A stretch of DNA of 64,000 nt, from the NCBI GenBank assembly GCA_963715045.1, contig CAVQRC010000008.1, positions 124,001-188,000 of the forward strand, written 5' to 3'. Shown one piece after another: positions 1 through 9,329 of the stretch (its first letter is position 1; each line of letters begins with the position of its first letter). The notes beneath the pieces are model-generated. The model saw nothing but the letters and a program-made list of their open reading frames with translations, made no database searches and was not told the DNA's origin. Source of the DNA: CAVQRC01 sp963715045 (GTDB lineage: Bacteria; Planctomycetota; Planctomycetia; Pirellulales; Lacipirellulaceae). The translations under genes were made by a program, and so were the position numbers.

Positions 1-2
1 AC

Positions 3-143
3 CTCCTCGACTACCGGCTCTGGACCGAGGTCGCCAGCGTGAATCCGCCTGGGGAGTCCTTCGTGCCTGAACCGGCCGGGCTGCTGCTCGCCCTGGTGGG
101 GGCAATCGCACTTGGCGGCTACCGTCGCCGCGGTGCGGCCTGA
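3..143 (+). CDS. C-terminal end of a PEP-CTERM protein (cut by window edge)
   Basis: The open frame enters from the left edge and stops with TGA at 141-143. The last ~25 codons give a PEP-CTERM sorting tail: a VPEP motif, a hydrophobic stretch rich in Leu, Ala and Gly, then the basic end YRRRGAA. Family knowledge: such tails are recognised and cleaved by an exosortase during export. The rest of the protein lies outside the window, so its function is unknown. The next gene downstream has the same kind of tail. Confidence 0.75.
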   Translation, partial: LLDYRLWTEVASVNPPGESFVPEPAGLLLALVGAIALGGYRRRGAA

Positions 144-196
144 CAGACGTTCCAGATCCCACAACACAAGTGCATTTTGATACGAGGACTTCTCCC

Positions 197-1969
197 ATGA
201 CTCATCTCAAACTTGCGGGACTGCTGCTGGCGATGGCGGCAGCGGCCGGTTGGGTAAGCACAGCATTCGCCCAGGGCGTCTACGAATGGCAGCCACCCGC
301 GACTGGAAACTGGAATTCGAACTCCAATTGGGTAGGACCCGCGGGCAGTTTCGTGCCCTCTTCCGTCTTCAATGAGACCGCCAGAATCGCCAACGGGGGC
401 ACCGCCCAGGTCCTCGACACGCCGGACGCCGTGGGTGGTATCGCCATCGATAACGGAACTCTGGAGGTCACCGCCAGCGGCAATCTCACTTCCGAGCCGG
501 GGCTGGATGCGGGCTTGCCGGCCACCACGGGAGAAGTCACCATTGCCGGCGCCGGTACGATGAGCGTCACCGGGACGCTGAACACGCCAGGCATCCAAAG
601 TACGGGCACGATCCGCACCGTGGGTTCGGGTTCGTCGCTGAATGTCACGGGCGGGCTGAATCACAACGGCACATTTGTTGCCGAGCTCACATCAGCCAGC
701 CACGGTGCCGCAAGTGTCACAGGTACCGCAACCCTGGGAGGGGCATTCGTGGCCGATGTCAATGGAGCGTCCATCGCACCTGGCGGTACTTGGAACATCA
801 TCGACGCCGGTGGCTTCTCAGGCGGATTCAGCTCCGTCGCGTTCACCGGGGCGAGCCTCCCGTTGGGCCGGGTCGGCTTCTTGCAACAGGTTGCCGGCGG
901 ATCCAATGGCTCCCTGCTGCAACTCGGCATCGAGCAGCGGCTGGTCCTCAACGTCGATCGCGAGACGAGAATTGCGTCGATCCTCAACACGGCATCCTCA
1001 CCCGGTAGTTTCTCGATCGACGGCTACACGCTCCAGTCGGCCCTCGGATCAATCAACCCGGGAGGATGGAACAGCCTGGATAATCAAAACACGGCCGGTG
1101 GCACGTGGTTTGAAACCGGCGCCGGAGGCACCGCCAATACGCTGGCTGAGCTGAACCCGACCACGTTTTCCACGCTCGCGCCGACCGCCTCGCTGACGCT
1201 CGGCGAGGTCTACGATCCGAACTTCGTCACCTTTGGACAGGAAACCGAAGACTACGTGTTCACCTACCGCACGGCCGATGGCCAGTCGCGGGAAGGGGTG
1301 GTCAATTACATCGGCGATAAGCAGTACAACAACATCGTGCTCACCATCGATCCGGCGACCGGCGGGGCGACGATGCAAAACGAGTCGGAACTGCAAATCT
1401 CCCTGGATGGATATACGATCGCCTCGGAGTCGGGGTCGCTGCTGGCGAGCTACACGAGCCTCGAAGATCAGGGTGCCGTGGACGGCGCCTGGCTCGAAGC
1501 GAATCCAACCAGCAATTTCCTCTCCGAAGTCATGAGCGAGTGCTGCACGACGCTCAACGAGGGGCAGGGCTTCGAACTCGGCACGCTCTTCGATACTGGT
1601 GGCCAGCCGGATGTGACCTTTCAGTTCCTGATCGCCGGCACCCCAACGATCTTCGATGGCGTCGTCGTCTACGGCGAACTGCCCGACGTCGATCCACCAG
1701 GCCCGACCCTGATGGGTGACTTCGATAAGAACGGCGCGGTTGACGGTAATGACTTCCTCCTCTGGCAGGCCAACTTCGGCCTCACCTCGGGAGCCACCCA
1801 AGGCCAGGGCGATGCGGACGGTAATGGCACCGTCGATGGGAATGATTTCCTGATCTGGCAGGCGAATTTCGGGACCGTTGCGGGCGGCGGTGCTGCGGCC
1901 GTGCCAGAACCAGGATGCCTGGCGTTGCTCTTGGCGTGCCTTGGCGTGATGGTCCTTCGCCGCTCCTAG
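197..1969 (+). CDS. Secreted PEP-CTERM protein with dockerin-type repeats
   Basis: About 590 residues. An earlier in-frame ATG exists at 170, but 197 is preferred because a GAGGA box lies ~8 bases upstream and a clean signal peptide follows (residues 1-26, ending AFAQ). The body is Gly/Thr/Asn-rich with beta-helix-like repeats (INNGTLEVT style), typical of surface passenger proteins. Near residues 505-560 there are two dockerin type I Ca-binding loops (D-x-N-G-x-V-D-G-N-D-F and D-x-D-G-N-G-x-V-D-G-N-D-F), each followed by LxWQANFG. The C-terminus (about 570-590) is a PEP-CTERM tail: VPEP, hydrophobic helix, RRS. It is therefore probably exported and surface-sorted. The binding partner or substrate of the body cannot be read. 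Confidence 0.85.
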   Translation: MTHLKLAGLLLAMAAAAGWVSTAFAQGVYEWQPPATGNWNSNSNWVGPAGSFVPSSVFNETARIANGGTAQVLDTPDAVGGIAIDNGTLEVTASGNLTSEPGLDAGLPATTGEVTIAGAGTMSVTGTLNTPGIQSTGTIRTVGSGSSLNVTGGLNHNGTFVAELTSASHGAASVTGTATLGGAFVADVNGASIAPGGTWNIIDAGGFSGGFSSVAFTGASLPLGRVGFLQQVAGGSNGSLLQLGIEQRLVLNVDRETRIASILNTASSPGSFSIDGYTLQSALGSINPGGWNSLDNQNTAGGTWFETGAGGTANTLAELNPTTFSTLAPTASLTLGEVYDPNFVTFGQETEDYVFTYRTADGQSREGVVNYIGDKQYNNIVLTIDPATGGATMQNESELQISLDGYTIASESGSLLASYTSLEDQGAVDGAWLEANPTSNFLSEVMSECCTTLNEGQGFELGTLFDTGGQPDVTFQFLIAGTPTIFDGVVVYGELPDVDPPGPTLMGDFDKNGAVDGNDFLLWQANFGLTSGATQGQGDADGNGTVDGNDFLIWQANFGTVAGGGAAAVPEPGCLALLLACLGVMVLRRS

Positions 1970-2119
1970 CCGCCAGGCCAGCCGCAGTGCTCCACTGGGT
2001 CGGAGGTCGGACAGGGCGGCAGCAGTCCCCGAGGGCGTGAGGCCCTTCGCGGAACATCATGATTCGAGCAGGGGGCTGCCGCGGTGGCCCCCTGCCGATA
2101 CTTGTTGGAACAGAGATCC

Positions 2120-5100
2120 ATGCATTCAAAGAGATGGGCAAACTTGCTCCGGCGTACGCGCACGCGCGTTTCAAGGGCTGGCACAAATCGTCGCCGCCAG
2201 ATCGAACCTTTGGAACCGCGACACCTGCTCTGCGGATCCTCCGTGTGCATCACGGAATTCATGGCCGCCAATACCGGCACGCTCGTCGACTTTGAGGGGG
2301 ATTCCTCGGATTGGCTCGAACTGCACAACAACTCGGCCGTGGTCCAGGACCTCACGGGTTGGTACCTCACCGACGATCCCGACGATCTGACGAAGTGGCA
2401 GTTTCCAGCTGCCGCAATCTCCCAATTATCGGTGGGCGAGTATCAGGTCGTTTTCGCCTCGGATAAGAGTGACGACCCGGCAGTCCCCGCCGACGAACTG
2501 CACACCAATTTCAAGCTCGCTAAGGGCGGCGAGTACCTGGCCCTGGTCAGGCCCGACGGGGTCACCGTCGCTCACGAATACGCCCCAGCGTTTCCCGCCC
2601 AGCTCGATGATGTGTCGTACGGCCTTTCTCAGACGATTCTGCTGGTCGACACGCTCGTCAGCGACGACGCGCTCGCCCGCGTCCATGTCCCCACCAGCGA
2701 TGCCCTCGAGGACTCCTGGATCGATCCGGGCTTCAGCGACAACGCGTGGATGGAAGTGCCGCTGGGAATCGGATTCGACACCACCGCAGCGGCGGTCGAT
2801 TACGCCATCATCGATGTCGGCCTGTCGGGACAACGCGTCGAACCGGGAGCCCAGTCCGTCAGCGCGGCGGGAAATAATGTCAACCTTGCTCCCACACAAC
2901 TCACGTCACTGGGCGGTGACGCGTTCACCGTTGCCCTCGACAACGTGGACGCCGCCGGCACACAGGTGGGTCAGATCGACTGGCGAGATCGAGGCAATGG
3001 GAGCAATGATCCGCTGGTCGCTCTCGGTGAGGATCTCGCCAAGAACAACGCCGGTGTGATTCGGGTTACGCTCGGCAGCCTCCCCGCGGGCAGCTACGAC
3101 GTGGTCTCCTATCACCTCGACGCCGACTTCGATCAGAGCGACCAGATTCGGATCTTCGTCACCGATGCGATCGGGACCAACGTGCAGCAACTCGCGATCG
3201 GCGACGCCAGCGTCGCCGCGGGCGGGATCGGCGGGGTGACAACGAGTGTCGTCGTCGGCACGCAGGCCGCTTTCAGCGTGGTTTCCAACGGCACGGACGA
3301 GGTCGTGATCTATTTCGACGGACGGGCCGCATTCGACACCGAAGTCCCGCTCAGTGGGCTGCGGTTGATCGGTCAGGGCAGCCCCTATGAGGGGCTCATC
3401 GAAACTGACATCGGGGCCCAGATGATCGGTATCAGTACCTCGGCCTATGTCCGGATTCCGTTTTCCATCGCCGATCCAGCCGCGTACACCGCGATGTCGC
3501 TGCGGGCCCATTACGACGACGGATTCGCGGCATACCTCAATGGTACCGAGATCGCCCGCCGCAACGCCCCCGCCACGCTGGCCTTCAACTCGGCGGCGGC
3601 GGCTTCCCATCCAGACGCTCAGGCGGCGGTCGCGGAAGTGATCGATGTCTCCGCGTTCGCCACGCAACTTGTCGCCGGGGAAAACGTACTCGCGATACAC
3701 GGACTCGACGCCCTCGATGGAGAGAACGACTTCCTGCTCGGCGTCGAGTTGATCGCCGATCGGACCGAGTCTGGCGGCGAAGCCTACTTCACCACGCCTA
3801 CGCCCGGGGCCGCCAACATCGTGGGTTCGATCGGCGTGGTCGAAGACACTACCTTCAGCGTGGATCGCGGCTTCTTTTACGAACCGTTTCAAGTGCAGAT
3901 CACCAGCGACACTCCCGACGCCCAGATTCGCTACACCACGGACGGCTCCGCACCCACCGCCACGACCGGATTCGTCTACAGCGGACCAATCGATATCACC
4001 TCGACGACGACTCTCCGTGCCGCCGCCTACAAGCCCGGACTACTCGCCACGAATGTCGATACGCAATCTTACATCTTCCTCGATGACGTGTTGCAACAGA
4101 GCGAAGCCTTCGGAAAAGACGGCAGTGGTCTCCCTCCGTTTCCCGACTGGGGACATGCCGGAGGCAGCGGCGACTGGGAGGTCGACCCCGAAATCGTCAA
4201 CCACCCCGACATCGACAACCGCCTTTCGACCAGCGACCTGCGAAGCGTGCCGACCCTTTCACTCGTGCTTCCCTGGGAGGACATGTTTGGCGGGGGAGGG
4301 CAGGGCATCTATATCCAGGGCGAAGACGTCGAGCGGGCGGTGTCCGTCGAGCAGATTCTCCCCGACGGCAGCACCGGCTTTCAAATCGATGCGTCGGTCG
4401 AGATCGTCGGCGGCTCGAGCACCAATCGCTGGAAATCCGACAAGCTCTCGATGCGGCTGAAGTTCACCGAAGAGTTCGGGCCGACCAAGCTCAACGTTCC
4501 CATTTTCGGACCCGAGGCCGCGGACTCCTTCGACACGATCGTGCTCGACGCCACGCTCAATTTCAGTTGGACGCATCCCGATACGGGCCAGACCGACTTC
4601 GCGAAGTTCATCCAGGATCAGCACGTCGCCAACCTCCAGCAGGCGCTCGGTGGCGAGGCCCCCCATGCCCGTTACCACCACCTCTACATCAACGGCCTGT
4701 ACTGGGGACTGTACTACGTTCACGAGCGACCCGACGATTCCTTTGCGGCAAGCTATCTCGGCGGCGACAAGGATGACTACGACGTCATCAAGCATCAGGC
4801 TGGCAATGTCGTCAGCGGCACGGCGGCCAACTACGACGCCATGCTTGCTCTCAGCCGCCAGAACCTCGCCGTGGAGGACAATTACGACGCCCTCGCCGAA
4901 GTGCTCGATATCGATGACTTCATCGACTACATGCTGGTCAACTTCTACGTCGGCAACACGGATTGGGCCCACCAGAACTGGTACGCGACTTACAACCGAG
5001 TCGACCCGAGCGGCAAATGGCGATTCCACAGTTGGGACGCTGAGAAAGGACACATCAATCTCAACGACGACGTCACCGGAAACGACAACGTTGGTGGACC

Positions 5101-5665
5101 GACCGAGATTCATCAGAACCTGAGGGCCAACGCCGAGTACCGCCTGCGGTTTGCCGATCGGGTGCAGAGGGCATTGTTCAACGACGGACCGCTCACGCCC
5201 GAGCGCGCGGCTGCCGAGTATCAACGGCTGATGGACGAAATCGACCGCTCGATCGTCGGCGAATCGGCCCGGTGGGGCGATTCACGGGTCACCACGCCCT
5301 ACACCCGCGATGACTGGCTCGACGTTCAGAACGACCTGCTCGCCAATTACTTCCCGCGGCGGAGCGGTACCGTCGTGTCCCAGCTTCGCGGCGATGCCCT
5401 GTTCCCTTCCGCCGCGGCCGACGCCCCGATCTTCCGCATCAATGGCAACACGCAACACGGTGGCGAGATTCTCGTGGGCGATGAGCTCTCATTTCTCACC
5501 CTCTCGGGAACGGTCTACTACACGCTCGACGGAACCGATCCGCGCCTTGAAGGGGGAGCGGTGGCGCCGACGGCGGCCGTCGCGCACAGGGCCGATTTCA
5601 CTCAGCGAATCGGCACTCGTCCGCGCACGTCTGCGAACCACCTACGGGGGAGTGGAGTGCGTTGA
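2120..5665 (+). CDS. CotH-family / lamin-tail giant secreted protein, N-terminal part (frameshifted)
   Basis: Start chosen at ATG 2120 (MHSKRW) rather than 2084, because the basic N-terminus followed by a LEPR-type motif (IEPLEPRHLL, residues 28-37) is a recurrent planctomycete export/anchor signature. Domains in order: lamin-tail domain (~40-150, containing ITEFMAAN and DWLELHNN); jelly-roll-like segments; a chitobiase C-terminal-like repeat (~590-645, YTTDGSAPT); a CotH kinase-like domain (~705-1080); the beginning of a second chitobiase-like repeat (YYTLDGTDPRL). CotH domains are atypical protein-kinase-fold domains, first described in spore-coat proteins. The frame is lost at ~5580: the expected continuation TGPISLSES is in another frame, and a second shift in the G-run at 5646-5650 leads into the next entry. 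The two pieces would make one protein of ~2000 residues. Confidence 0.8.
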   Translation: MHSKRWANLLRRTRTRVSRAGTNRRRQIEPLEPRHLLCGSSVCITEFMAANTGTLVDFEGDSSDWLELHNNSAVVQDLTGWYLTDDPDDLTKWQFPAAAISQLSVGEYQVVFASDKSDDPAVPADELHTNFKLAKGGEYLALVRPDGVTVAHEYAPAFPAQLDDVSYGLSQTILLVDTLVSDDALARVHVPTSDALEDSWIDPGFSDNAWMEVPLGIGFDTTAAAVDYAIIDVGLSGQRVEPGAQSVSAAGNNVNLAPTQLTSLGGDAFTVALDNVDAAGTQVGQIDWRDRGNGSNDPLVALGEDLAKNNAGVIRVTLGSLPAGSYDVVSYHLDADFDQSDQIRIFVTDAIGTNVQQLAIGDASVAAGGIGGVTTSVVVGTQAAFSVVSNGTDEVVIYFDGRAAFDTEVPLSGLRLIGQGSPYEGLIETDIGAQMIGISTSAYVRIPFSIADPAAYTAMSLRAHYDDGFAAYLNGTEIARRNAPATLAFNSAAAASHPDAQAAVAEVIDVSAFATQLVAGENVLAIHGLDALDGENDFLLGVELIADRTESGGEAYFTTPTPGAANIVGSIGVVEDTTFSVDRGFFYEPFQVQITSDTPDAQIRYTTDGSAPTATTGFVYSGPIDITSTTTLRAAAYKPGLLATNVDTQSYIFLDDVLQQSEAFGKDGSGLPPFPDWGHAGGSGDWEVDPEIVNHPDIDNRLSTSDLRSVPTLSLVLPWEDMFGGGGQGIYIQGEDVERAVSVEQILPDGSTGFQIDASVEIVGGSSTNRWKSDKLSMRLKFTEEFGPTKLNVPIFGPEAADSFDTIVLDATLNFSWTHPDTGQTDFAKFIQDQHVANLQQALGGEAPHARYHHLYINGLYWGLYYVHERPDDSFAASYLGGDKDDYDVIKHQAGNVVSGTAANYDAMLALSRQNLAVEDNYDALAEVLDIDDFIDYMLVNFYVGNTDWAHQNWYATYNRVDPSGKWRFHSWDAEKGHINLNDDVTGNDNVGGPTEIHQNLRANAEYRLRFADRVQRALFNDGPLTPERAAAEYQRLMDEIDRSIVGESARWGDSRVTTPYTRDDWLDVQNDLLANYFPRRSGTVVSQLRGDALFPSAAADAPIFRINGNTQHGGEILVGDELSFLTLSGTVYYTLDGTDPRLEGGAVAPTAAVAHRADFTQRIGTRPRTSANHLRGSGVR

Positions 5666-8139
5666 CCGAAGCGTTGTTCGCCAACGAGAAACTGGCCCAG
5701 CGCGACCGGCTCGTGATCAGCGAGATTCACTACCACCCGGCCGATCCCACCGACGCCGAATTGGTCGTGAATCCGGCGCTGACCGCCAGCGACTTCGAAT
5801 TCCTGGAGTTCCTCAACACGAGCAGCGAAGCCATCAACCTGGCAGGCATGCACATCACCAGTGGCGTGGAGTTCGAGTTCCCGGTAGCCGAGCCGTCAAT
5901 CCTCGCAGCCGGACAGCGGTTGGTCGTGGTCAACGATCTGCAGGCCTTCGAACTGCGATACGGCACGGGCCTGGGTGTGGCCGGAGAATTCGACGGGAAT
6001 CTGAGCAACTCGGGCGAGCAGCTTCGCGTCCGCAGTCGGTCCGGCGAGATTGAATTCGACTTCACTTACGGCGACGGCGGCGACTGGCCGGCACTCGCCG
6101 ATGGCGTCGGAGCGAGCCTCGAACGCATCGAGGCGGCCGGGAGGGACGCCGATCCCGAGAACTGGCGGGCAAGCACCGAGTACGGAGGCACACCGGGCCT
6201 GCCTGGCGGCGGGATCGCTGCTGACGTCATCATCAACGAAGTACTCTCCAACAGTGACGCAGGCAATCCGGACCTCATCGAACTCTACAATCGGAGTGCT
6301 TTGCCGGTCGACATCGGGGGGTGGTGGATAACCGATCAGCAGGAAAACCTCTCGCGCGGTGTGCTTCCGCCGGGGTCGACGATCGCACCCGGTGGTTACC
6401 TCGTATTCGATCAAGACGAATTCGGATTCGGTCTTTCTGCCGACGCCGGCGAGCAGTTGATTCTGACCGCCACGGATCCGTCGTCGGGCGAGCCGATCCG
6501 CTTCGCCGACGTCGTCGAATTCGCGGCCGCCGAGGTCGAAGTCTCGCTCGGACGACAGCTCGATGGGGATCCCGATCGGCCGTTCGTCTCGCTGGTCGGC
6601 CAGACCTTCGGGGCCGCCAACACGCCTCCGGTGAGCGATACGATTCGGATTACGGAGATCTTTTACAATGCCGCGTGGCTCAACGAAACCTTTGCGGATG
6701 GCACCGCGGACGACTTCACCGTGGCGAGCGGCGATTTTCTGGTCAGCGACGGAGTCTATGAAGGGCGTCCGTCTGCAGGAGATCCGCTCGCAGTCGCCGA
6801 CCAGATTGGCGGGCTGCCGAACGCGTTCAAGATCGAGGCCGCGCTCCAGGTACCCGTCGCCACGGCGTTCCAGCGAAACGCCGCGGTCGTCTTCGATTTT
6901 CAAAGCACGAGCAATTTCAAATTCGGACTGCTGGACGCCGATGCGGGCCAGTGGCAACTCGGGCAGCAGAGTGGTGGCTCCTGGACGGTCTTCGCCGCAG
7001 CGGCTGAAAAGCTGGTTCCCGGCCAGGACTATTCCGTGACCGTTGAGATTCACGACACCGAGGCGCGGCTGTTGGTCGGCGGCGTCGAAAAACTGCGCCA
7101 TGACTATCTCAACGACCTTACCGACGGCGTGGTGGGAGTTGCGAGCGATGACGGAGAATTTCAGCTCGATCGATTCACCGTTGATCCGCTGGATGATGCC
7201 CAATACGAATTCGTCGAGATAGCCAACGCCACGGATGCGGCGATCGATGTGTCTGGCTGGCGGCTCAACGATGCCATCGACTTCACTTTCGCCAGCGGAG
7301 CCGTGATTCCAGCCGGCGGAGTCCTGTTGGCGGTTGGAATCGATCCGGCGGACACCACTGCCGCGACACGATTTCGGGATCGGTTCGGACTCGATTCGTC
7401 GGTCGAACTCGTCGGACCCTATCGCGGGCGACTCGACAATGCGGGAGAACAGCTCGTGCTGAGCCGACCGGCCAACCCGGCCGCGGCCGGGAGTGGTCAG
7501 CTCACCGTCGATATCGTGCCCTACGACGATCGGGCCCCCTGGCCGCAATCCGCCGATCACGGGGAACGCTCGTTGCAGCTTTCCGACCTGGTGGACTTCG
7601 GGTTCGGGAGTCTGCCGACCAGTTGGTTCGCCGCTGAGCCGACGCCTGGTACGGTCCAACTGGCCCCGGTACTACCAGGCGACGCCGACGGAGACGGAGT
7701 CGTTGACGGAAATGATTTCCTGGCCTGGCAAGGCGGGTTTGGGACCGCGGTGGGTGCCACCCGCGAAATCGGCGATTTCAATGGCGACGGTGCCGTTAAC
7801 GGCGACGACTTCCTGATCTGGCAGTCGAACTTCGGGGCCACGGCAGGTACTGGTAGCTCCGTCACCGCGGGACCACTTCACAGCCGGCAGGACGCAGATC
7901 GGAAGCCAACCCGCTCCGAGCTACCGGCCCACGCCAACCCCCACGCCCCGCGGGATGCCCTGTTTGCGACCATCGGGTCCACCCTCGGCGAGTCCCTCCG
8001 TTCACCCGCTACGCGGCTTCGCTTTCCGATTTCGCCCCGCGCGACGGGCTGGCGGAGCGAGCCTTTGCTGTCTAGCGCAAAAACCGAGGTTTACACCGGG
8101 TTCCCACCGAAAACAGTTGCTTCCGCGCATCGCCTCTGA
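5662..8139 (+). CDS. CotH-family / lamin-tail giant protein, C-terminal part with dockerin
   Basis: Continuation of the preceding gene. The nominal TTG start at 5662 has no ribosome-binding site, and the peptide EWSALTEALF upstream of it is the usual end of a chitobiase-like repeat, so this is probably not an independent gene. Visible domains: lamin-tail domain 1 (~12-90), lamin-tail domain 2 (~185-270), and a third lamin-tail domain interrupted by a LamG-like beta-sandwich (ITEIFYN at ~330, then a ~165-residue insert, then YEFVEIAN at ~513). Two dockerin-type loops (D-A-D-G-D-G-V-V-D-G-N-D-F and D-F-N-G-D-G-A-V-N-G-D-D-F) lie at about 673-725. A ~90-residue low-complexity tail follows. The role is probably a cell-surface or matrix protein; no catalytic activity can be assigned. 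Confidence 0.8.
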   Translation: MTEALFANEKLAQRDRLVISEIHYHPADPTDAELVVNPALTASDFEFLEFLNTSSEAINLAGMHITSGVEFEFPVAEPSILAAGQRLVVVNDLQAFELRYGTGLGVAGEFDGNLSNSGEQLRVRSRSGEIEFDFTYGDGGDWPALADGVGASLERIEAAGRDADPENWRASTEYGGTPGLPGGGIAADVIINEVLSNSDAGNPDLIELYNRSALPVDIGGWWITDQQENLSRGVLPPGSTIAPGGYLVFDQDEFGFGLSADAGEQLILTATDPSSGEPIRFADVVEFAAAEVEVSLGRQLDGDPDRPFVSLVGQTFGAANTPPVSDTIRITEIFYNAAWLNETFADGTADDFTVASGDFLVSDGVYEGRPSAGDPLAVADQIGGLPNAFKIEAALQVPVATAFQRNAAVVFDFQSTSNFKFGLLDADAGQWQLGQQSGGSWTVFAAAAEKLVPGQDYSVTVEIHDTEARLLVGGVEKLRHDYLNDLTDGVVGVASDDGEFQLDRFTVDPLDDAQYEFVEIANATDAAIDVSGWRLNDAIDFTFASGAVIPAGGVLLAVGIDPADTTAATRFRDRFGLDSSVELVGPYRGRLDNAGEQLVLSRPANPAAAGSGQLTVDIVPYDDRAPWPQSADHGERSLQLSDLVDFGFGSLPTSWFAAEPTPGTVQLAPVLPGDADGDGVVDGNDFLAWQGGFGTAVGATREIGDFNGDGAVNGDDFLIWQSNFGATAGTGSSVTAGPLHSRQDADRKPTRSELPAHANPHAPRDALFATIGSTLGESLRSPATRLRFPISPRATGWRSEPLLSSAKTEVYTGFPPKTVASAHRL

Positions 8140-8233
8140 TAGCTTACGGGCCAATTCAACCCAATTCCGGCGGGTTTTTCTCTGATTTCGTTCGAAATCG
8201 CTCGTCAACACCGCAGCACCTGGGAGGGGACTA

Positions 8234-9169
8234 ATGACTCGGACAACGAACACTGTGGCAGCTTTGCTGCTCGCCACGCTGCTACTGACAGCACCCGCTG
8301 TTGCCGGCGTGCCGGCCGGTACCTGGACCTATGTCTACGACGGTTCGTCCGCCGTGGCCGGCGCGGATCCCGCCGGCTTCACGTCCCTCGATGGTACCTG
8401 GAGCCACGACAACGGTTCCGACGCATGGGACGAGTCGGCGATTGGCGCAGGCCTTCCCGGAGGTGCCACTTCGATCGACGGCTATTTGCGACTTCAGGAC
8501 CCGGGCGACCCGCGGGATTACGGCGCCAGTGATCCCAGTAATCGCAAACTCTACTTTGCCCACGACATCGCGGCCGAAGGAGCCAGCACCACCATTCTCG
8601 ATGAGGGCGTTATCCTCGCATTTCGCGCGCGCGTCGCCACCGGCGATCCGCTCGACGACGCCAATCCCGATGGTGGCAGCGGGATCGTACCCTGGCCAGC
8701 GGGAGGCGACGGCTACGAGAACCACGATGGAAATAAAGGAAACATCGGTATCCAGCAGGGAGACGGGGGCGGCATTATCTCGTTCTCGCTCCAGACACCC
8801 GAAGGTCGCGAACCGGGCGGGTTGATCCTCAATGCGAATGATCCCGCCGACAGCAGTGCGTCCCAACTGGTCGATATTGGTGATGTCACCGAGTGGCATG
8901 ATTTCCTGGTCACGATCCAAGGTGGCGGCACCGGCACCCATGTCGTCGATCTGGTCGTGGACGGTTCCCACCTCGCCACACTCGACGTCATCGCGGGTGG
9001 AGGCAATGACTACGGCATCAGCTACATCGCCATGGGCGCGGGCTCCACGGGTCAGAGCGGTGCGTTCGACGTCGATTACTTCGCCTGGGCTCCGATAATT
9101 CCTGAACCGACCACGGCCGTCTTGCTGTCGCTCGTTTCAGTCGCGGCCATCCTGAGCCGCCGACGTTGA
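8234..9169 (+). CDS. PEP-CTERM secreted protein (concanavalin/LamG-like body)
   Basis: 311 residues. ATG 8234 is preceded by GGGAGGGG at 7-10 bases, a strong Shine-Dalgarno. Signal peptide 1-24 (basic MTRTTNT, hydrophobic core, cleavage after VAG). The body carries Gly/Asp-rich beta-strand segments resembling LamG/concanavalin-type sandwiches, such as LYFAHDI and AFRARVATGD, but no active-site pattern. The tail (about 289-311) is PEP-CTERM: IPEP, hydrophobic LLSLVSVAAI, then SRRR. A rho-independent terminator follows directly, so this is probably the end of a transcription unit. Confidence 0.85.
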   Translation: MTRTTNTVAALLLATLLLTAPAVAGVPAGTWTYVYDGSSAVAGADPAGFTSLDGTWSHDNGSDAWDESAIGAGLPGGATSIDGYLRLQDPGDPRDYGASDPSNRKLYFAHDIAAEGASTTILDEGVILAFRARVATGDPLDDANPDGGSGIVPWPAGGDGYENHDGNKGNIGIQQGDGGGIISFSLQTPEGREPGGLILNANDPADSSASQLVDIGDVTEWHDFLVTIQGGGTGTHVVDLVVDGSHLATLDVIAGGGNDYGISYIAMGAGSTGQSGAFDVDYFAWAPIIPEPTTAVLLSLVSVAAILSRRR

Positions 9170-9208
9170 TCGGCCCAACTCAACGCCTGCGATAACTTTC
9201 GAACCACG

Positions 9209-9245
9209 AGCCGGCGACTCCCCGCGAGTCGCCGGCTTTCTTTTC
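9209..9245 (+). terminator. Rho-independent terminator after PEP-CTERM gene
   Basis: Perfect 12-bp stem AGCCGGCGACTC / GAGTCGCCGGCT (9209-9220 and 9226-9237) with a 5-base loop, followed by TTCTTTTC. It lies 40 bases after the stop of the PEP-CTERM gene. Confidence 0.85.
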
Positions 9246-9271
9246 GCCAAGTCCACCCATTCTCCCCCAAA

Positions 9272-9304
9272 CCCCCAAAAAGACCCCAGGGGTCTTTTTG
9301 GGGG
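9272..9304. repeat. Perfect 16-bp inverted repeat with 1-base loop
   Basis: Left arm CCCCCAAAAAGACCCC (9272-9287) and its exact reverse complement (9289-9304) are separated by a single A. The GACCCC-W-GGGGTC core recurs at 15636-15650 and around 15748-15764. It could act as a second, bidirectional terminator or be a dispersed palindrome. Confidence 0.7.
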
Positions 9305-9329
9305 AATTCGTGGCGGGTTCGGCGCGTGG

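Noticed and set aside
2906..3892. 328-residue minus-strand open frame inside the CotH gene
   Set aside because: Shadow of a well-supported coding region; no start signal or recognisable motif.
5896..7659. 587-residue minus-strand open frame
   Set aside because: It is antisense to the lamin-tail/dockerin protein, whose domains are clear. Long antisense frames are common at this GC content.
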